A stretch of DNA of 64,000 bases from Jiella soli (GCF_020615385.1 NZ_JAJAVB010000025.1:705296-769295); one strand, 5' to 3'; shown: positions 9,601 through 20,633, counted from the stretch's first letter. Numbers and translations are program-made. The notes: generated by a model not told the origin, from the letters alone.

Positions 9601-9938
9601 GTCGCCGGGCGAAAAAGTGGAAACCGGTCTTTCGGCCACCCGGCGTGTCACCAAGGCGAGCGAGAGCATCGAGCGATGCCGATTTATCGCCCGATACCCT
9701 TGGCCTCGTTCGGACGGACGGACGGACCGGGCCGCGGCCGGCCGCTTCTGCAGGAGGGCCCGGACGCCGCCCTTCCACCTACGGGTCCATCGCGGCCGTT
9801 CGATCAGCTGTGCGACTGTCCGCCGTGAACGGCGAATTTCGTCCGAAAGCGCCGAGCGGCCGGCACTCCGCCGCATTGGTAGGGGGCCGTAAGCATGGCA
9901 GGGCGCCTGCAGGACCCGGCGGATCTGCCCGCCACGCC
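9601..9938. other. Gene-free stretch holding repeat copy A
   Basis: Between the SDR gene and the convergent cupin gene. Apart from the 93-bp repeat at 9603-9695 I see no gene or clear terminator. Short frames here are Arg/Pro-rich and differ from neighbouring proteins in composition. Confidence 0.5.
9603..9695 (+). repeat. 93-bp intergenic repeat, copy A
   Basis: Nearly identical to the reverse complement of 50781-50873: same length, six mismatches by eye. It starts three bases after the SDR stop codon and contains the short palindrome-like stretch GTGGAAACCGGT. It does not code for a recognisable protein. It behaves like a dispersed intergenic element of the kind common in rhizobial genomes. 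Confidence 0.85.
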
Positions 9939-10319
9939 TCACGCGTCGATCGCGGCGAACACCGAGGGTTCCGGCGCTTCGGCCTCGCCGCCGGCGGGGC
10001 CGTAGAACACGACCCAGGTGACGAAGTCCTCGGACATGTCCTCGAAGCGGTGTTCGTCACCGGCCGGGACGAACAGGGCATCGCCCGCCTTCACCTCTGT
10101 GCGGTCGCCCTCGTGGACGAAGCCGCTCGAGCCGGAAGCAACGATGTAGAGTTCGTCCTGGCTGTGCGGCTCCTGATGGTCGGTGCCGCGTGGCGCGAAG
10201 ACCTGCAGCGACATCGTGCCATGCGCGAAGGTTTCGACGTCGAAGCGTCCGTCCGGCCAGAGGGCGTCTCCGGGAAGCGGCAGGCGTTGGAGATAGTCGC
10301 GAAGCGAGACTTTCAGCAT
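9939..10319 (-). CDS. Cupin-domain protein
   Basis: 126 residues with a single cupin fold. Motif 1 is GTDHQEPHSQDELYIVASGSG-like, with two His and a Glu as metal ligands; motif 2 is GDALFVPAGDEHRFED. It starts at MLKVSLRDYL; the longer upstream frame is Arg-rich and overlaps no ribosome site. It lies 73 bases downstream of hemA on the same strand and may be cotranscribed. Its substrate is unknown. Confidence 0.8.
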   Translation of the reverse strand: MLKVSLRDYLQRLPLPGDALWPDGRFDVETFAHGTMSLQVFAPRGTDHQEPHSQDELYIVASGSSGFVHEGDRTEVKAGDALFVPAGDEHRFEDMSEDFVTWVVFYGPAGGEAEAPEPSVFAAIDA

Positions 10320-10392
10320 GGGAAGACGGGCGGCATGATCGTGGCGGGTCCTTTCGTCCGAGCGGACCCGCAACGCTGCGTGGCCCGCCTTG

Positions 10393-11673
10393 TCAGCCGC
10401 CGGCCTGGGAAACGACGAGCGGCGTGACCTTCTGCGAACGCTCCGGCCCCACCGGGCGTTCCGAGGCAAAGGGGATGCCGACCGTGTTCCAGGTCTCCAC
10501 AAGCGCCTCGGTGAGCGTCGCGATCAGCTGGTCGTCGTGCAGCGGCGTCGGCGTGATGCGCAGCCGCTCGGTGCCGCGCGGCACGGTCGGATAGTTGATC
10601 GGCTGGATGTAGATGCCGTGACGCTGCAGGAGGTGGTCGGATGCCTTCTTGCAGAGATCGGCATCGCCGACGAGCAGCGGCACGATATGCGTGTCGGACG
10701 GCATCACCGGCAGGCCGGCCTCGGCGAAGACCGATTTGGCGCGCGCGGCCTGGCGCTGCTGTCCCGCCCGCTCGGCCTCGCTCGCCTTGAGATGCCGGAT
10801 CGAGGCGGTGGCGGCGGCGGCGAGCGCCGGCGGAAGCGCCGTGGTGAAGATGAAGCCCGGCGCATAGGAGCGGACCGCATCGATCAGCGCCCTCGACCCG
10901 GTGATGTAGCCGCCGAGGACGCCGAAGGCCTTGGCCAGCGTACCCTCGATGACGTCGATCCGGCTCGCCATCTTCTCGCGCTCGGAGATGCCGCCGCCGC
11001 GCGACCCGTACATGCCGACGGCGTGGACCTCGTCGATATAGGTCATGGCGTTGTAGTATTCGGCGAGCTCGACGATCTTCTCGATCGGAGCGACGTCGCC
11101 ATCCATCGAATAGACGCTCTCGAAGACGATCAGCTTCGGCCGGCCGGGCTCGGCGGCCTTCAGCAGTTCTTCCAGATGCTCCACGTCATTGTGGCGGAAG
11201 ATCTGCTTCTTGGTACCGGCCTTGCGCACGCCCTCGATCATCGAGGCGTGGTTGAGCTCGTCGGACAGGATCAGGCAGTTCGGCAGGAGCTTGGCGATGG
11301 TCGAGATCGAGGCTTCGTTGGAGACGAAGCCGGACGTGAAGACCAGCGCCGCTTCCTTGCCGTGGAGATCGGCAAGCTCGGCTTCGAGCTCGACCAGCGG
11401 ATGGTTGGTGCCGGAGATGTTGCGGGTGCCGCCGGCGCCGGAGCCCATCGCCGTCACGGTCTGCGTCATCGCCGCGATCACGTCCGGGTGCTGGCCCATG
11501 CCAAGGTAGTCGTTCGAGCACCAGACGGTGATCTCCCGCGCCTTGCCGCCATTGCGCCAGATCGCCTTGGGAAATGCGCCGGCAATGCGCTCGAGGTCGG
11601 CGAAGACCCGGTAGCGCTTCTCGGCGTGAAGGGCTTCGATCGCCGCGGCGAAATGACTCTGGTAGTCGATCAT
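10393..11673 (-). CDS. hemA: 5-aminolevulinate synthase
   Basis: 426 residues, full length. It condenses glycine with succinyl-CoA to 5-aminolevulinate, the first step of tetrapyrrole synthesis by the C4 route used by alphaproteobacteria. The PLP Lys is 248 in [40 protein letters not shown] and [12 protein letters not shown] are all conserved in this alpha-oxoamine synthase family. GAGGAG lies 10 bases before the ATG. Upstream, a TTGA-N6-TCAA site (11907-11920) suggests oxygen control by an FNR/FixK-type regulator, as known for hemA of related bacteria. Confidence 0.97.
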   Translation of the reverse strand: MIDYQSHFAAAIEALHAEKRYRVFADLERIAGAFPKAIWRNGGKAREITVWCSNDYLGMGQHPDVIAAMTQTVTAMGSGAGGTRNISGTNHPLVELEAELADLHGKEAALVFTSGFVSNEASISTIAKLLPNCLILSDELNHASMIEGVRKAGTKKQIFRHNDVEHLEELLKAAEPGRPKLIVFESVYSMDGDVAPIEKIVELAEYYNAMTYIDEVHAVGMYGSRGGGISEREKMASRIDVIEGTLAKAFGVLGGYITGSRALIDAVRSYAPGFIFTTALPPALAAAATASIRHLKASEAERAGQQRQAARAKSVFAEAGLPVMPSDTHIVPLLVGDADLCKKASDHLLQRHGIYIQPINYPTVPRGTERLRITPTPLHDDQLIATLTEALVETWNTVGIPFASERPVGPERSQKVTPLVVSQAGG

Positions 11674-11906
11674 CAGTCTGGGCTCCTCATCAGAAGCGTT
11701 CTAAGTCTCGCCCCGGGCGATGTCCATGCCTGAGGACAGCAGATTCCGCGGAAGTGTCAAGAAAACTTTACGCCAAGCCGCGGCTGAAATGACAATGCGG
11801 GTTGACAGTCAGAACGCCACTCCCGGGTCCTTTCGCCGTCACCGCGGGGGGAAGGGGAGCGATTTCCGACACTTGTCCCTTGTGAACAAGGCGCGAGCCG
11901 GCCGCC

Positions 11907-11920
11907 TTGAGATAGGTCAA
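11907..11920. promoter_or_regulatory. FNR/FixK-type box (TTGA-N6-TCAA) upstream of hemA
   Basis: TTGAGATAGGTCAA matches the TTGA-N6-TCAA core of anaeroboxes. It ends 234 bp before the hemA start codon, so a long leader or a distal site has to be assumed. It overlaps the last codons of the small upstream gene. Confidence 0.45.
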
Positions 11921-12123
11921 CCCTCTTCCCGCTGCCCCTTGTCAAATTGTCCAACCCCGTCCTGACGCTCCCCGCTCTGGTGATCGCCCTCGTCGGTGCC
12001 GGGAGCATCGGAGGACTGCCGGGCGCGCGCCTGTTCCTTGCGGCGCTTGAGGTTCTGCCGAAGTGCCGCCTCCAGTCGTTCCTGGCGTTTCGATTTCTGC
12101 CCGTCCGAATGTTTGTCGCTCAT
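11917..12123 (-). CDS. Small highly charged conserved hypothetical protein
   Basis: 68 residues, very rich in Lys, Arg, Glu and Gln (SKRQERLEAALRQNLKRRKEQARARQ), likely one helix with a disordered acidic tail. Short proteins with the pattern RLEAALRxNLKRRKxQAR are widespread in Hyphomicrobiales, often near envelope or cell-wall genes; I know of no assigned function. Its ATG overlaps the stop of the epimerase gene (ATGA), showing translational coupling. Confidence 0.6.
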   Translation of the reverse strand: MSDKHSDGQKSKRQERLEAALRQNLKRRKEQARARQSSDAPGTDEGDHQSGERQDGVGQFDKGQREEG

Positions 12124-13052
12124 CTTGGTTTCGGCTCAGTTTCTGGATGTGGAAGTTCCAGGGCGTTGCGAGCAGTCGAGGCCGGGCGGAAGGCGAGCAG
12201 ACCCTGCAGGCGCCCGGTATCGAGGACGAAGGGTCGGCGGAGCTGGGCGAGCGCTTCGCCGCGGCCGGCAAGGCCCGCAAGCTGCGTCAGCAGCCCTGGC
12301 GGGGCCGCGAAGAGACGTCTCGAGCGGCCGAGGCCCCGGCGCACCGCGGCGATGATTTCCGCCGGCGAGAGCGGGTCGGGGTCGGCGACGAGAGCGGTTT
12401 CGCCCGCCGCCGCCTCGCTTTGAAGGGCTAGGCGGATCGCCTCGACCAGATGGTCGACGAAGAGAACGCTGCGCGGCGCGGTGAAGGCTGCGAAGGGAAG
12501 TGGCGCCGGGGTCGAGGCGAGACGGATGAGGAGCCCCAGCGTGCCGCGCCCGCCGGGGCCGAAGACGGGGCCCGGCCGCAGGATGCAGGCACTGGTGTCG
12601 CTACCCTCCAGCGCCCGCCACAGCGCGTCTTCGGCCTCGGCTTTCGACGCGGCATAGAGGTTCTGCGGCGCGATCGGGGCGGTTTCGGAAATGGGGTCCG
12701 CCGCCGGCGCATGCACATTGGCCGTGCTCAGGAAGACGAGGCGCCTGACCTGCCGCGCGGCGGCGGCTGCGGCAAGGGCGGCCGTGCCGTCGCGATTGGC
12801 CCGGCGCAGGAAGGCGATGTCTCCCGCCTCCTCGGTGCCGCGCTCGGGATTGGCGGCGGCGAGATGAACGATCGCGTCGAGCCCCTCCGGCAGGTCGCGA
12901 GGCGTCAGCTCGGCGAGATCAACCGGGCCGGCGATGCGGCCGGGGCCGGGCGCACCGCCGCGCGCTAGGACGAGGACATCGGCGCCGCTGGAGGTAAGCT
13001 CGGCGTGAAGATGCCGGCCGACAAAGCCGCTGCCGCCGGTGAGGAGAACGCG
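12120..13052 (-). CDS. NAD-dependent epimerase/dehydratase (extended SDR)
   Basis: About 310 residues. The nucleotide-binding motif LLTGGSGFVGRHL is at the extreme N-terminus. Catalytic residues are in FLSTANVHAP and NLYAASKAEAE (YxxxK), and the sugar domain follows. The start is uncertain: TTG at 13052 puts the Rossmann motif where it normally is, while a TTG at 13130 would add 26 residues of low-complexity sequence; neither has a strong ribosome site. It is divergent from the sugar transferase at 13172. Together they look like a small surface-glycan unit, making and attaching a 6-deoxy or epimerised sugar such as a quinovosamine-like residue (inference). Confidence 0.8.
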   Translation of the reverse strand, partial: RVLLTGGSGFVGRHLHAELTSSGADVLVLARGGAPGPGRIAGPVDLAELTPRDLPEGLDAIVHLAAANPERGTEEAGDIAFLRRANRDGTAALAAAAAARQVRRLVFLSTANVHAPAADPISETAPIAPQNLYAASKAEAEDALWRALEGSDTSACILRPGPVFGPGGRGTLGLLIRLASTPAPLPFAAFTAPRSVLFVDHLVEAIRLALQSEAAAGETALVADPDPLSPAEIIAAVRRGLGRSRRLFAAPPGLLTQLAGLAGRGEALAQLRRPFVLDTGRLQGLLAFRPASTARNALELPHPETEPKPR

Positions 13053-13171
13053 CAAGGGAGCACCATCGTGGCGTTTTCGCTCGTTCTGCCGAAGCCGGGC
13101 GCGCGGCGCAAGTCTTGCGAACCGTTCCAAAATCGGCTGCGGCTCGCCGGCTCCTGTGCTAGCGGATCGGC

Positions 13172-13801
13172 ATGAAACGGCTTTTCGATCTTTCGGCCAG
13201 CTGTGCCGGGCTTCTGTGTCTCGGCTGGCTGATCGCCCTCCTGGCGCTCATCATCCGTCGCGGCTCGGACGGCCCCGGCATCTTTGCGCAGGAAAGGGTC
13301 GGTCGGGGCGGCCGGGTGTTCGTCTGCTACAAGCTGCGCACCATGTATCGCACCACGCGCTCGGCCGCCTCGCACGAGACGCCGGACTCCGCCGTCACGC
13401 CGCTCGGGCGCCGCCTGCGGGCCCTGAAGCTCGACGAACTGCCGCAGCTGTGGAACGTCCTGAAGGGCGAGATGAGCCTTGTCGGCCCGCGCCCCTGCCT
13501 GCCCTCGCAGACCGCTCTTGTCGCCGAGCGGGAGAAGAGGGGCGTGCTCGAGCTCCGCCCCGGGATCACCGGCAAGGCGCAGGTGATGGGCGTCGACATG
13601 TCCGATCCGACCCGGCTTGCCGAGATCGACGCCTCCTATGCGGCCGAGCAGAGCTTTCTCGGCGACCTCAGGCTGGTGATGCGCACGATCTTCGGCGGCG
13701 GCCGCGGCGATCGCGTGGCGCCTTCGGCCGCTCACGGCCCGCGCGTGCCGAGCCGTCCACCGGTCGGCGGACTTGACACCGACCGGCGCGACGGCAGCTA
13801 G
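13172..13801 (+). CDS. Polyprenyl-phosphate sugar-1-phosphate transferase (WcaJ/PglC type)
   Basis: 209 residues, a single-domain initiating transferase. One N-terminal membrane helix (about 10-28) is followed by the catalytic domain: [18 protein letters not shown], the Asp88-Glu89 pair in [23 protein letters not shown], and [10 protein letters not shown]. It loads a sugar phosphate from a UDP-sugar onto undecaprenyl phosphate at the inner membrane. The C-terminal 30 residues are Pro/Arg-rich and unconserved. It pairs with the divergent epimerase. Confidence 0.88.
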   Translation: MKRLFDLSASCAGLLCLGWLIALLALIIRRGSDGPGIFAQERVGRGGRVFVCYKLRTMYRTTRSAASHETPDSAVTPLGRRLRALKLDELPQLWNVLKGEMSLVGPRPCLPSQTALVAEREKRGVLELRPGITGKAQVMGVDMSDPTRLAEIDASYAAEQSFLGDLRLVMRTIFGGGRGDRVAPSAAHGPRVPSRPPVGGLDTDRRDGS

Positions 13802-13856
13802 ATCCCCAGATGTTCCATCCCTTCAGATTCCTCACCTTCTTCCAGGACGAGCGACC

Positions 13857-15173
13857 ATGATCGACCGCGTCGGCTTTGCCGCCGAGCTTGCCGCCCATAC
13901 CGACCGCCACGGCCCGGTGACGATCGGACTGGCGGGTGCCGGCCAGATGGGGACGGACATCGTGGTCCAGGTGGCGCTGATGGAGGGAATCCGGGTGGGC
14001 GCGATCGCCGCGAACCGGCCGACGCGGCCGCTGGAGGCGATCGCCATGGCCGGCTATCCGGAGGGGCACGGCCGGCTCGCCTCCTCGCCGGCCGAGATCG
14101 ACCGGACGATCGAGACCGGCGGCATCGCCGTGACCGACGATCTCGGCGCGCTCTGTGCGGCGGGCCGCATCGACGTCGTCGTCGACGCCACCGGCAGTCC
14201 GGAGGTCGGGACGTTCCTGGCGCTGGAAGCGATCCGCAACGGCAAGCACATCGTCATGCTGAACGTCGAGGCGGATATCACCGTCGGCCGGCTCCTTGCC
14301 CGCAAGGCGCGCGAGGCCGGCATCGTCTACACCGGCTCCGCCGGCGACGAGCCGGCCTCGACGCTGGAACTGATCGGCTTCGCCCAGGCGCTCGGCATGG
14401 ACGTCGTGGCCGCCGGCAAGGGCAAGAACAACCCCTTGCGCCACTCCGCCGTGCCGGAGGAGTACGAGGCGGAGGCGCGGGCGCGCAACATGAACGCCCG
14501 CATGCTGGTCGAGTTCATCGACGGTTCGAAGACCATGGTCGAGATGACCGCGATCGCCAACTGCACCGGGCTGAAGCCGGACGTTCCGGGCATGCACGGG
14601 CCGGAAGCGACGCGCGACAATCTCGGCCAGGTGCTGTGCTCGGCGGACGATGGCGGCATCCTGTCGAAGCCCGGCTGCGTCGACTATACGATCGGCAAGG
14701 GCGTCGCCCCCGGCGTCTTCTGCGTCGTCAAGCCGCGCCATCCGCGCGCGATCGAGCGCATGGCGGATTTGAAGGTCGGGCCGGGGCCGTGTTTCGGGCT
14801 GATCCGGCCGTTCCACCTGACCAGCCTCGAGACGCCGCTGTCGGCCGCGCGGGTGGTGATGTATCGCCGGCCCGACATGGTGCCGGTCGACCGGCCGGTC
14901 GCCGAATGCGGCGCCGTCGCCAAACGGGCGCTGGCGCCCGGCGACAGGCTCGGCCGCATCGGCGAGTCCGACTATCGCGGCTATGCCATGACCTGGGACG
15001 ATGCGCGGGCAAAGCGCGCCCTGCCGCTCGGCCTTGCGGAGAAGTCGCGGGTGGTGCGGCCGGTCGCCGTCGGCGAACTCCTCACCCACGACAACTGCAC
15101 ACCGGACGAGACGCTGCTCGTCACCCGCATGCGGGCCGAACTCGATGCCGAAGACGGCCGCTTCGCCGCCTGA
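13857..15173 (+). CDS. NAD(P)-dependent oxidoreductase with SAF domain (COG4091 family)
   Basis: 438 residues. The N-terminal Rossmann fold (GLAGAGQMGTDIV at about 21-33) and VVVDATGSPEVG resemble homoserine dehydrogenase, and a C-terminal SAF-like domain starts near 350 (AKRALAPGDRLGRIGESDYRGY). Members of this predicted homoserine-dehydrogenase-like group occur in sugar-acid and branched-sugar pathways; the substrate here is unknown. ATG 13857 begins MIDRVGF; the longer frame would overlap the preceding gene's stop region without a ribosome site. The last 29 bases overlap the next gene. Confidence 0.75.
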   Translation: MIDRVGFAAELAAHTDRHGPVTIGLAGAGQMGTDIVVQVALMEGIRVGAIAANRPTRPLEAIAMAGYPEGHGRLASSPAEIDRTIETGGIAVTDDLGALCAAGRIDVVVDATGSPEVGTFLALEAIRNGKHIVMLNVEADITVGRLLARKAREAGIVYTGSAGDEPASTLELIGFAQALGMDVVAAGKGKNNPLRHSAVPEEYEAEARARNMNARMLVEFIDGSKTMVEMTAIANCTGLKPDVPGMHGPEATRDNLGQVLCSADDGGILSKPGCVDYTIGKGVAPGVFCVVKPRHPRAIERMADLKVGPGPCFGLIRPFHLTSLETPLSAARVVMYRRPDMVPVDRPVAECGAVAKRALAPGDRLGRIGESDYRGYAMTWDDARAKRALPLGLAEKSRVVRPVAVGELLTHDNCTPDETLLVTRMRAELDAEDGRFAA

Positions 15174-15903
15174 TCGCGAACCGGGCGCGGATCAGGTCGC
15201 GGAGGCGGCCGGACCCGAGCGGCTTCGCGTCGTCACCTGGAACTGCCACGGCAGTGTCGGGCGGGACTGGCGCTGCGACCCCGAACGGACGCTTTCGGTC
15301 ATCGAAAGGCTTCAGCCGGACCTCCTCGCCCTGCAAGAGGTCGACGGGCGCAGCCATCTCGGCCGACGGGCGCGGGCCTTCGAATTCTTTGCCGAGCGGC
15401 TTGGCGGCCATGTCGCGGAGGCCCGCACGCTGCGCCGGCCGGACCGCGACTACGGACATCTCCTGTGGTCGCGCCGGCCGATCCGGCCGGTCGCTGTGCA
15501 TGCGCTGCCGGGGCCGGGAATCGAGCCGCGTGCGGCCATCGAGATCGTGATCGACCGCACGGACGGCGGCGTCCTGAACGTCTTGTCCGCCCATCTCGGC
15601 CTTTCGCAAAAGGGGCGCCAGCGCCAGAGCATGCAGATCGCCGGGCTGGTTGCCGCATGGGCTGGGCCCGGTCTCGTCCTCGGAGACTTCAACGAGTGGC
15701 GTCTCGGCACGGTCCACCGCGTGTTGAGCTCAAGGTTGCCCCATCATGCGGCGCCGCGAAGCTGGCCCTCGCTGATGCCGCTGGCCCGCATGGATCGGAT
15801 CTATCTCTCCTCCGGCCTATTGCCGAAGCGCGCCTTTCTGGACGAGGAGGCCGCCAAGGCGTCCGACCATCTGCCGCTCGTCGCCGATCTCATGCTTCGG
15901 TAA
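15145..15903 (+). CDS. Endonuclease/exonuclease/phosphatase-fold hydrolase
   Basis: 252 residues of the EEP (DNase I-like) fold. Motifs in order: VVTWNCHGS (Asn), LLALQEVDG (Glu, metal ligand), NVLSAHLGLSQKGR (His), VLGDFNEW (Asp and Asn) and a C-terminal SDHLPLVADL (catalytic His). The hydrolytic site is thus complete. Substrate may be a phosphodiester or sphingomyelin-like lipid. It begins at ATG 15145 and overlaps the dehydrogenase gene by 29 bp; its last 14 bases overlap the convergent MarR gene. Confidence 0.8.
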   Translation: MPKTAASPPDREPGADQVAEAAGPERLRVVTWNCHGSVGRDWRCDPERTLSVIERLQPDLLALQEVDGRSHLGRRARAFEFFAERLGGHVAEARTLRRPDRDYGHLLWSRRPIRPVAVHALPGPGIEPRAAIEIVIDRTDGGVLNVLSAHLGLSQKGRQRQSMQIAGLVAAWAGPGLVLGDFNEWRLGTVHRVLSSRLPHHAAPRSWPSLMPLARMDRIYLSSGLLPKRAFLDEEAAKASDHLPLVADLMLR

Positions 15904-16375
15904 GCGGAGGCTCGACCTTGCGCGCGCCCTTCGCACGCTTCTGCGCGGGTTCGCTGCGGGTCGCGCCGATAGCGATTTCCAGTCCCTTGGCGAAGGTCGC
16001 GCGCTCGTCCTGCGTCAGGCCTTCGAGCGACTGCCCGATGATCCGCATCGGGTCCTTCTTGAGGAGCTTCACGCCGCGGTCCGTCAGGTCGAGCCGTTCG
16101 GCCCGCCCGCGGCCGATCGTGCCGCCCTTGGCGAGGTAGCCCTTCTCGATCAGCGTGCGCACCGTCCTGGCGACGGCGCCGGATGCAAGCCCTTGATGCC
16201 GGGCAAGATCGATTGCGGTCCGCATTTCGGGTGGCGCGGACTGGATGTAGCGCAGGGCGGACCATTGCGCGGGAAAAAGTTGGGCCGCGTAGCCTTTGGA
16301 ATGGAGGCGGCGGGCGACCTGCTCCAGCAGTCCCGCAAGGACCGCTGCAGATGTCTCGTCGATGCCCGTAGTCAT
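15890..16375 (-). CDS. MarR-family transcriptional regulator
   Basis: About 161 residues. The winged-helix core is clear: LFPAQWSALRYIQSAPPEMRTAIDLARHQGLASGAVARTVRTLIEKGYL in overlapping segments, with wing residues GRGRAERLDLTDRG. MarR proteins act as dimers, typically repressing their own and adjacent genes until a small phenolic or other ligand binds. Start ATG 16375 is chosen; an in-frame GTG 33 bases upstream is possible. The C-terminal tail is Lys-rich. The likely target is not visible. Confidence 0.85.
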   Translation of the reverse strand: MTTGIDETSAAVLAGLLEQVARRLHSKGYAAQLFPAQWSALRYIQSAPPEMRTAIDLARHQGLASGAVARTVRTLIEKGYLAKGGTIGRGRAERLDLTDRGVKLLKKDPMRIIGQSLEGLTQDERATFAKGLEIAIGATRSEPAQKRAKGARKVEPPLTEA

Positions 16376-16510
16376 TTCGCTCTTGATGGTATCCCCTCCC
16401 GTGTTCACACGGTCGTGAGGAATCTACCGAAGGTGAGACGCAATGCGACAACAGAAACGTTGCAAATTGTACGCCGGGGCGTCGCAGACGGCTCGGCCAC
16501 GGCGGCAGGC

Positions 16511-17224
16511 CTATTTCAATGCGGCAAGCCAGTAGATCCGGAGAGGTTGAACGAGAACCCGTCCCTCGTCAATGGACTCGGTGACCGCATCGAAGCGAGC
16601 CCGGATCTCGTCCCTGGCGTCTGCGATCGCTGCCTCGCGCAGAGGGTCGACGGCCTGCAGGCGGTCGATATAGGCATCGGCATCGACATAGCGGTCGCGG
16701 CGGTCGAAGACCACATTGCCGCGCAGAGCGAAGTCGCCCTCGCGAACGGCATCGGCAATGGCCCGGCCGGCCGCGTCCAGGACTTCCGTCTCGTCTTCCA
16801 GCGGCTTCATAGCCTCGTGACCCGGCCCTTCCGCTAGAGGCTCGACGATCAGGATCGTGCCCTTTGCGCCGGTCACGCGCCTTGCCTCCGCAAGCGCTTT
16901 TCGCATGACGGCGACCGGCACGTGATGAAGGGAATTGAGGAAGACGGCGGCATCGAAGGTATCTTCTGCGAAGCCCAGGCTTTCCGCGTTTCCGACTGCG
17001 AAGTTCGCGTCCGGCAGCGCCGCCCGCGCGGCGTCTACCGCCGCGGGATTGGGATCGACCCCCGAGACCACGAAATTCCGCGCCGCCAGGAAGGCGGCGA
17101 GCCTGCCGTGGCCGCAGCCGATATCGAGGACGGTTCGGGCCCCGGCGATCTTCAGGCTTTCGGCGACGGCAAGAAGCGCGTCGCCCGCTGCGAAGGCTGT
17201 GTTAAGCGCGGCCGGTGTCTGCAT
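16511..17224 (-). CDS. Class I SAM-dependent methyltransferase
   Basis: About 237 residues. Motif I TVLDIGCGHGRLAAFLA binds S-adenosylmethionine. VVSGVDPNPAAV supplies the acidic ribose ligand, and FDAAVFLNSLHHVP is the UbiE-like motif. The C-terminal half is helical and not diagnostic. Starts at ATG 17224 (MQTPAALN), preceded by AAGGGAT; an upstream ATG (17263) lacks a ribosome site. Target is probably a small molecule. Confidence 0.82.
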   Translation of the reverse strand: MQTPAALNTAFAAGDALLAVAESLKIAGARTVLDIGCGHGRLAAFLAARNFVVSGVDPNPAAVDAARAALPDANFAVGNAESLGFAEDTFDAAVFLNSLHHVPVAVMRKALAEARRVTGAKGTILIVEPLAEGPGHEAMKPLEDETEVLDAAGRAIADAVREGDFALRGNVVFDRRDRYVDADAYIDRLQAVDPLREAAIADARDEIRARFDAVTESIDEGRVLVQPLRIYWLAALK

Positions 17225-17616
17225 GAATCTATCCCTTCGCCAGTCCGTGAAGCGGGAGACCATACCTGGGCGGCTCGGTCAGCGGGTCCATCCCGACATG
17301 TCGATGCATGATCCTGTCGGAACCCGCCCGCCTTGTCCCGCTCATGCTTCGGATGCCGGACAAAACTGTTCCGGCGGCCTCCTGTGGCTGCGCCTGTCCC
17401 AGATAGCAAGGCCGTCGCGATCCTGAGACGGGTTTCGCGGCGGCGACTGTCGACTCGGCCGCTCAAAGTGGCCGCGTCTCAAGAAGAATTTAGGGAGGGC
17501 GGCCGGCGCTTTATGCGCGAATGAACAGGCAGCCTTGCGGTGCCGTCGTGCCACGACAGAGACATTGGAGTGGGTGGCGGTTCAGCCTGACCGCTTCCGC
17601 CCCGATCCCTCGAACG
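17225..17616. other. Gene-free stretch
   Basis: 392 bases between the methyltransferase start and the 3' end of the secreted protein gene. The open frames here are short, basic and unlike any family. I see no clear terminator or operator. Confidence 0.4.
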
Positions 17617-18162
17617 TCAGTCTCCGTGGGCGTCGGGCGTGGCGCTCGGCGCTGCGCGTAGGCCGCGACGGATCGCACCGAGATCGACTCCGACCCGGGG
17701 TTCGGGGATCCGGTACTCCGCAGGTGTTCCCGCACCGGCGGTGTTGCGAAAGTCGTACCCGCTCGATCCGAGTGTGCTTGCGGAGGAGGTCCCGATATTG
17801 CCCGACCGCGCCAAGGCGTCGACGTTCGTGCTGTTGATGGTGGACGAGCCTTCCTCGGCCCGTGTCTGCGTGTCGCTGAGCGAGGATCCTGTGCTCGGAC
17901 CCGAATAGACCGAGGAGGAGGGCGTCGTGCCGGGGTCGGTGATGGAATCCACCCCGATATCGGTGCCGGCGCTGGGGTTGAGGCTCGTTCCGGTGCTGCT
18001 GGTGCCGGTCCCGAGGCTCGATCCCGTCGTCGCCGTGGTGCCGGTCGGCGCCAAGGTCGAGCTTCCCGTGCCCGTCGATCCGCCGAGCGAGGACTGCGCC
18101 ATCGCGGGAGCGGTGACGAGCACTGCGGCAAGCATTACGGGCAGGCTCTGGCTGATACGCAT
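17617..18162 (-). CDS. Secreted Ser/Thr/Gly-rich low-complexity protein
   Basis: 181 residues. It has a signal peptide ISQSLPVMLAAVLVTAPAMA ending before Gln. The mature part is about 45% Ser, Thr and Gly in short repeats (GSSTLAP, TTATTGSS, GTGTSSTGT), then a less biased C-terminus EYRIPEPRVGVDLGAIRRGL. It is likely disordered and periplasmic or extracellular. GGAGTTTGCG precedes ATG 18162. Function unknown; the next gene on this strand (18276-18707) is also secreted, and the two may be related in role. Confidence 0.6.
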   Translation of the reverse strand: MRISQSLPVMLAAVLVTAPAMAQSSLGGSTGTGSSTLAPTGTTATTGSSLGTGTSSTGTSLNPSAGTDIGVDSITDPGTTPSSSVYSGPSTGSSLSDTQTRAEEGSSTINSTNVDALARSGNIGTSSASTLGSSGYDFRNTAGAGTPAEYRIPEPRVGVDLGAIRRGLRAAPSATPDAHGD

Positions 18163-18275
18163 CGCAAACTCCATCGGACGGCGCGAGCTGGCGTTCCTCG
18201 CCAGGTTTCAAGCGCGGTAGGTCCCGCGGATACATGCCAGAAATCCCTCACCTCGGCGAGGGTTCCAAGGCGGGC

Positions 18276-18707
18276 TCAGCGGTCGCCCTGCGAGCGCCTG
18301 ATGATCGCTCGGTGCGAGCCGACCGAGCCGCCATGGGTCACAGAGCTCTTCCCGATGGCGTTCGGGCCGCCCCGGGCGAAGCTCTCGGCATTGATGCCGT
18401 TCAGATCAGACCGGCCTTCCATCGCCCGTTCCTCGGTGGTTATCTCGGGGCCGCCCCCACCGCGCGGGATGCGCGGATGCAGGTAGCTGTTGTCGTAGTC
18501 GCGACCATAGGCGCGCTGTTCCACCGTCTCTCCGAACACATGGGCGCCCTTGATGCGCACGCCGCCGAGCGGCGGCGGCATCCCGTCGATCCGCATTCCG
18601 GACACGGACGAGCCGGGCACGCTGACCGTCGGGCCGGGATCGAAGGGCTGCGCCACCGAATCGAGGGGAACGAGGAGCGGGGCGATCAGAAGGAGGCGGG
18701 GCAGCAT
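18276..18707 (-). CDS. Secreted hypothetical protein
   Basis: 143 residues. The signal peptide [20 protein letters not shown] is followed by a mature region rich in Gly and Pro with [43 protein letters not shown] stands four bases before ATG 18707; the longer upstream frame is not supported. I do not recognise the family. It is divergent from ureC and 113 bp upstream of the 18162 start of the other secreted protein, with which it may form an operon. Confidence 0.6.
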   Translation of the reverse strand: MLPRLLLIAPLLVPLDSVAQPFDPGPTVSVPGSSVSGMRIDGMPPPLGGVRIKGAHVFGETVEQRAYGRDYDNSYLHPRIPRGGGGPEITTEERAMEGRSDLNGINAESFARGGPNAIGKSSVTHGGSVGSHRAIIRRSQGDR

Positions 18708-18885
18708 GGGACCTTTCCTGGCCCGGCGGCCAAGCGCTTGCGAGAGGAATTTGCCCGAGCTTCCGGCAGACGGGCCATCAAGGGAAGACAAGCTTTCGCG
18801 ACCGACATATGGTCGGAGCTGTTGCGCCGCAACCGAGGGGTCCGCGGCGTCGAACGATCCGGGGACATCAGCCGCGAGACCGCCC

Positions 18886-20598
<1,713 letters not shown>

Positions 20599-20633
20599 GG
20601 GAGACCCGATCGAGGCGACCCGCGGTCAAGGGG

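Noticed and set aside
10390-11733. 447-codon open frame on the + strand across hemA
   Set aside because: Antisense to hemA; composition matches a codon-phase shadow.
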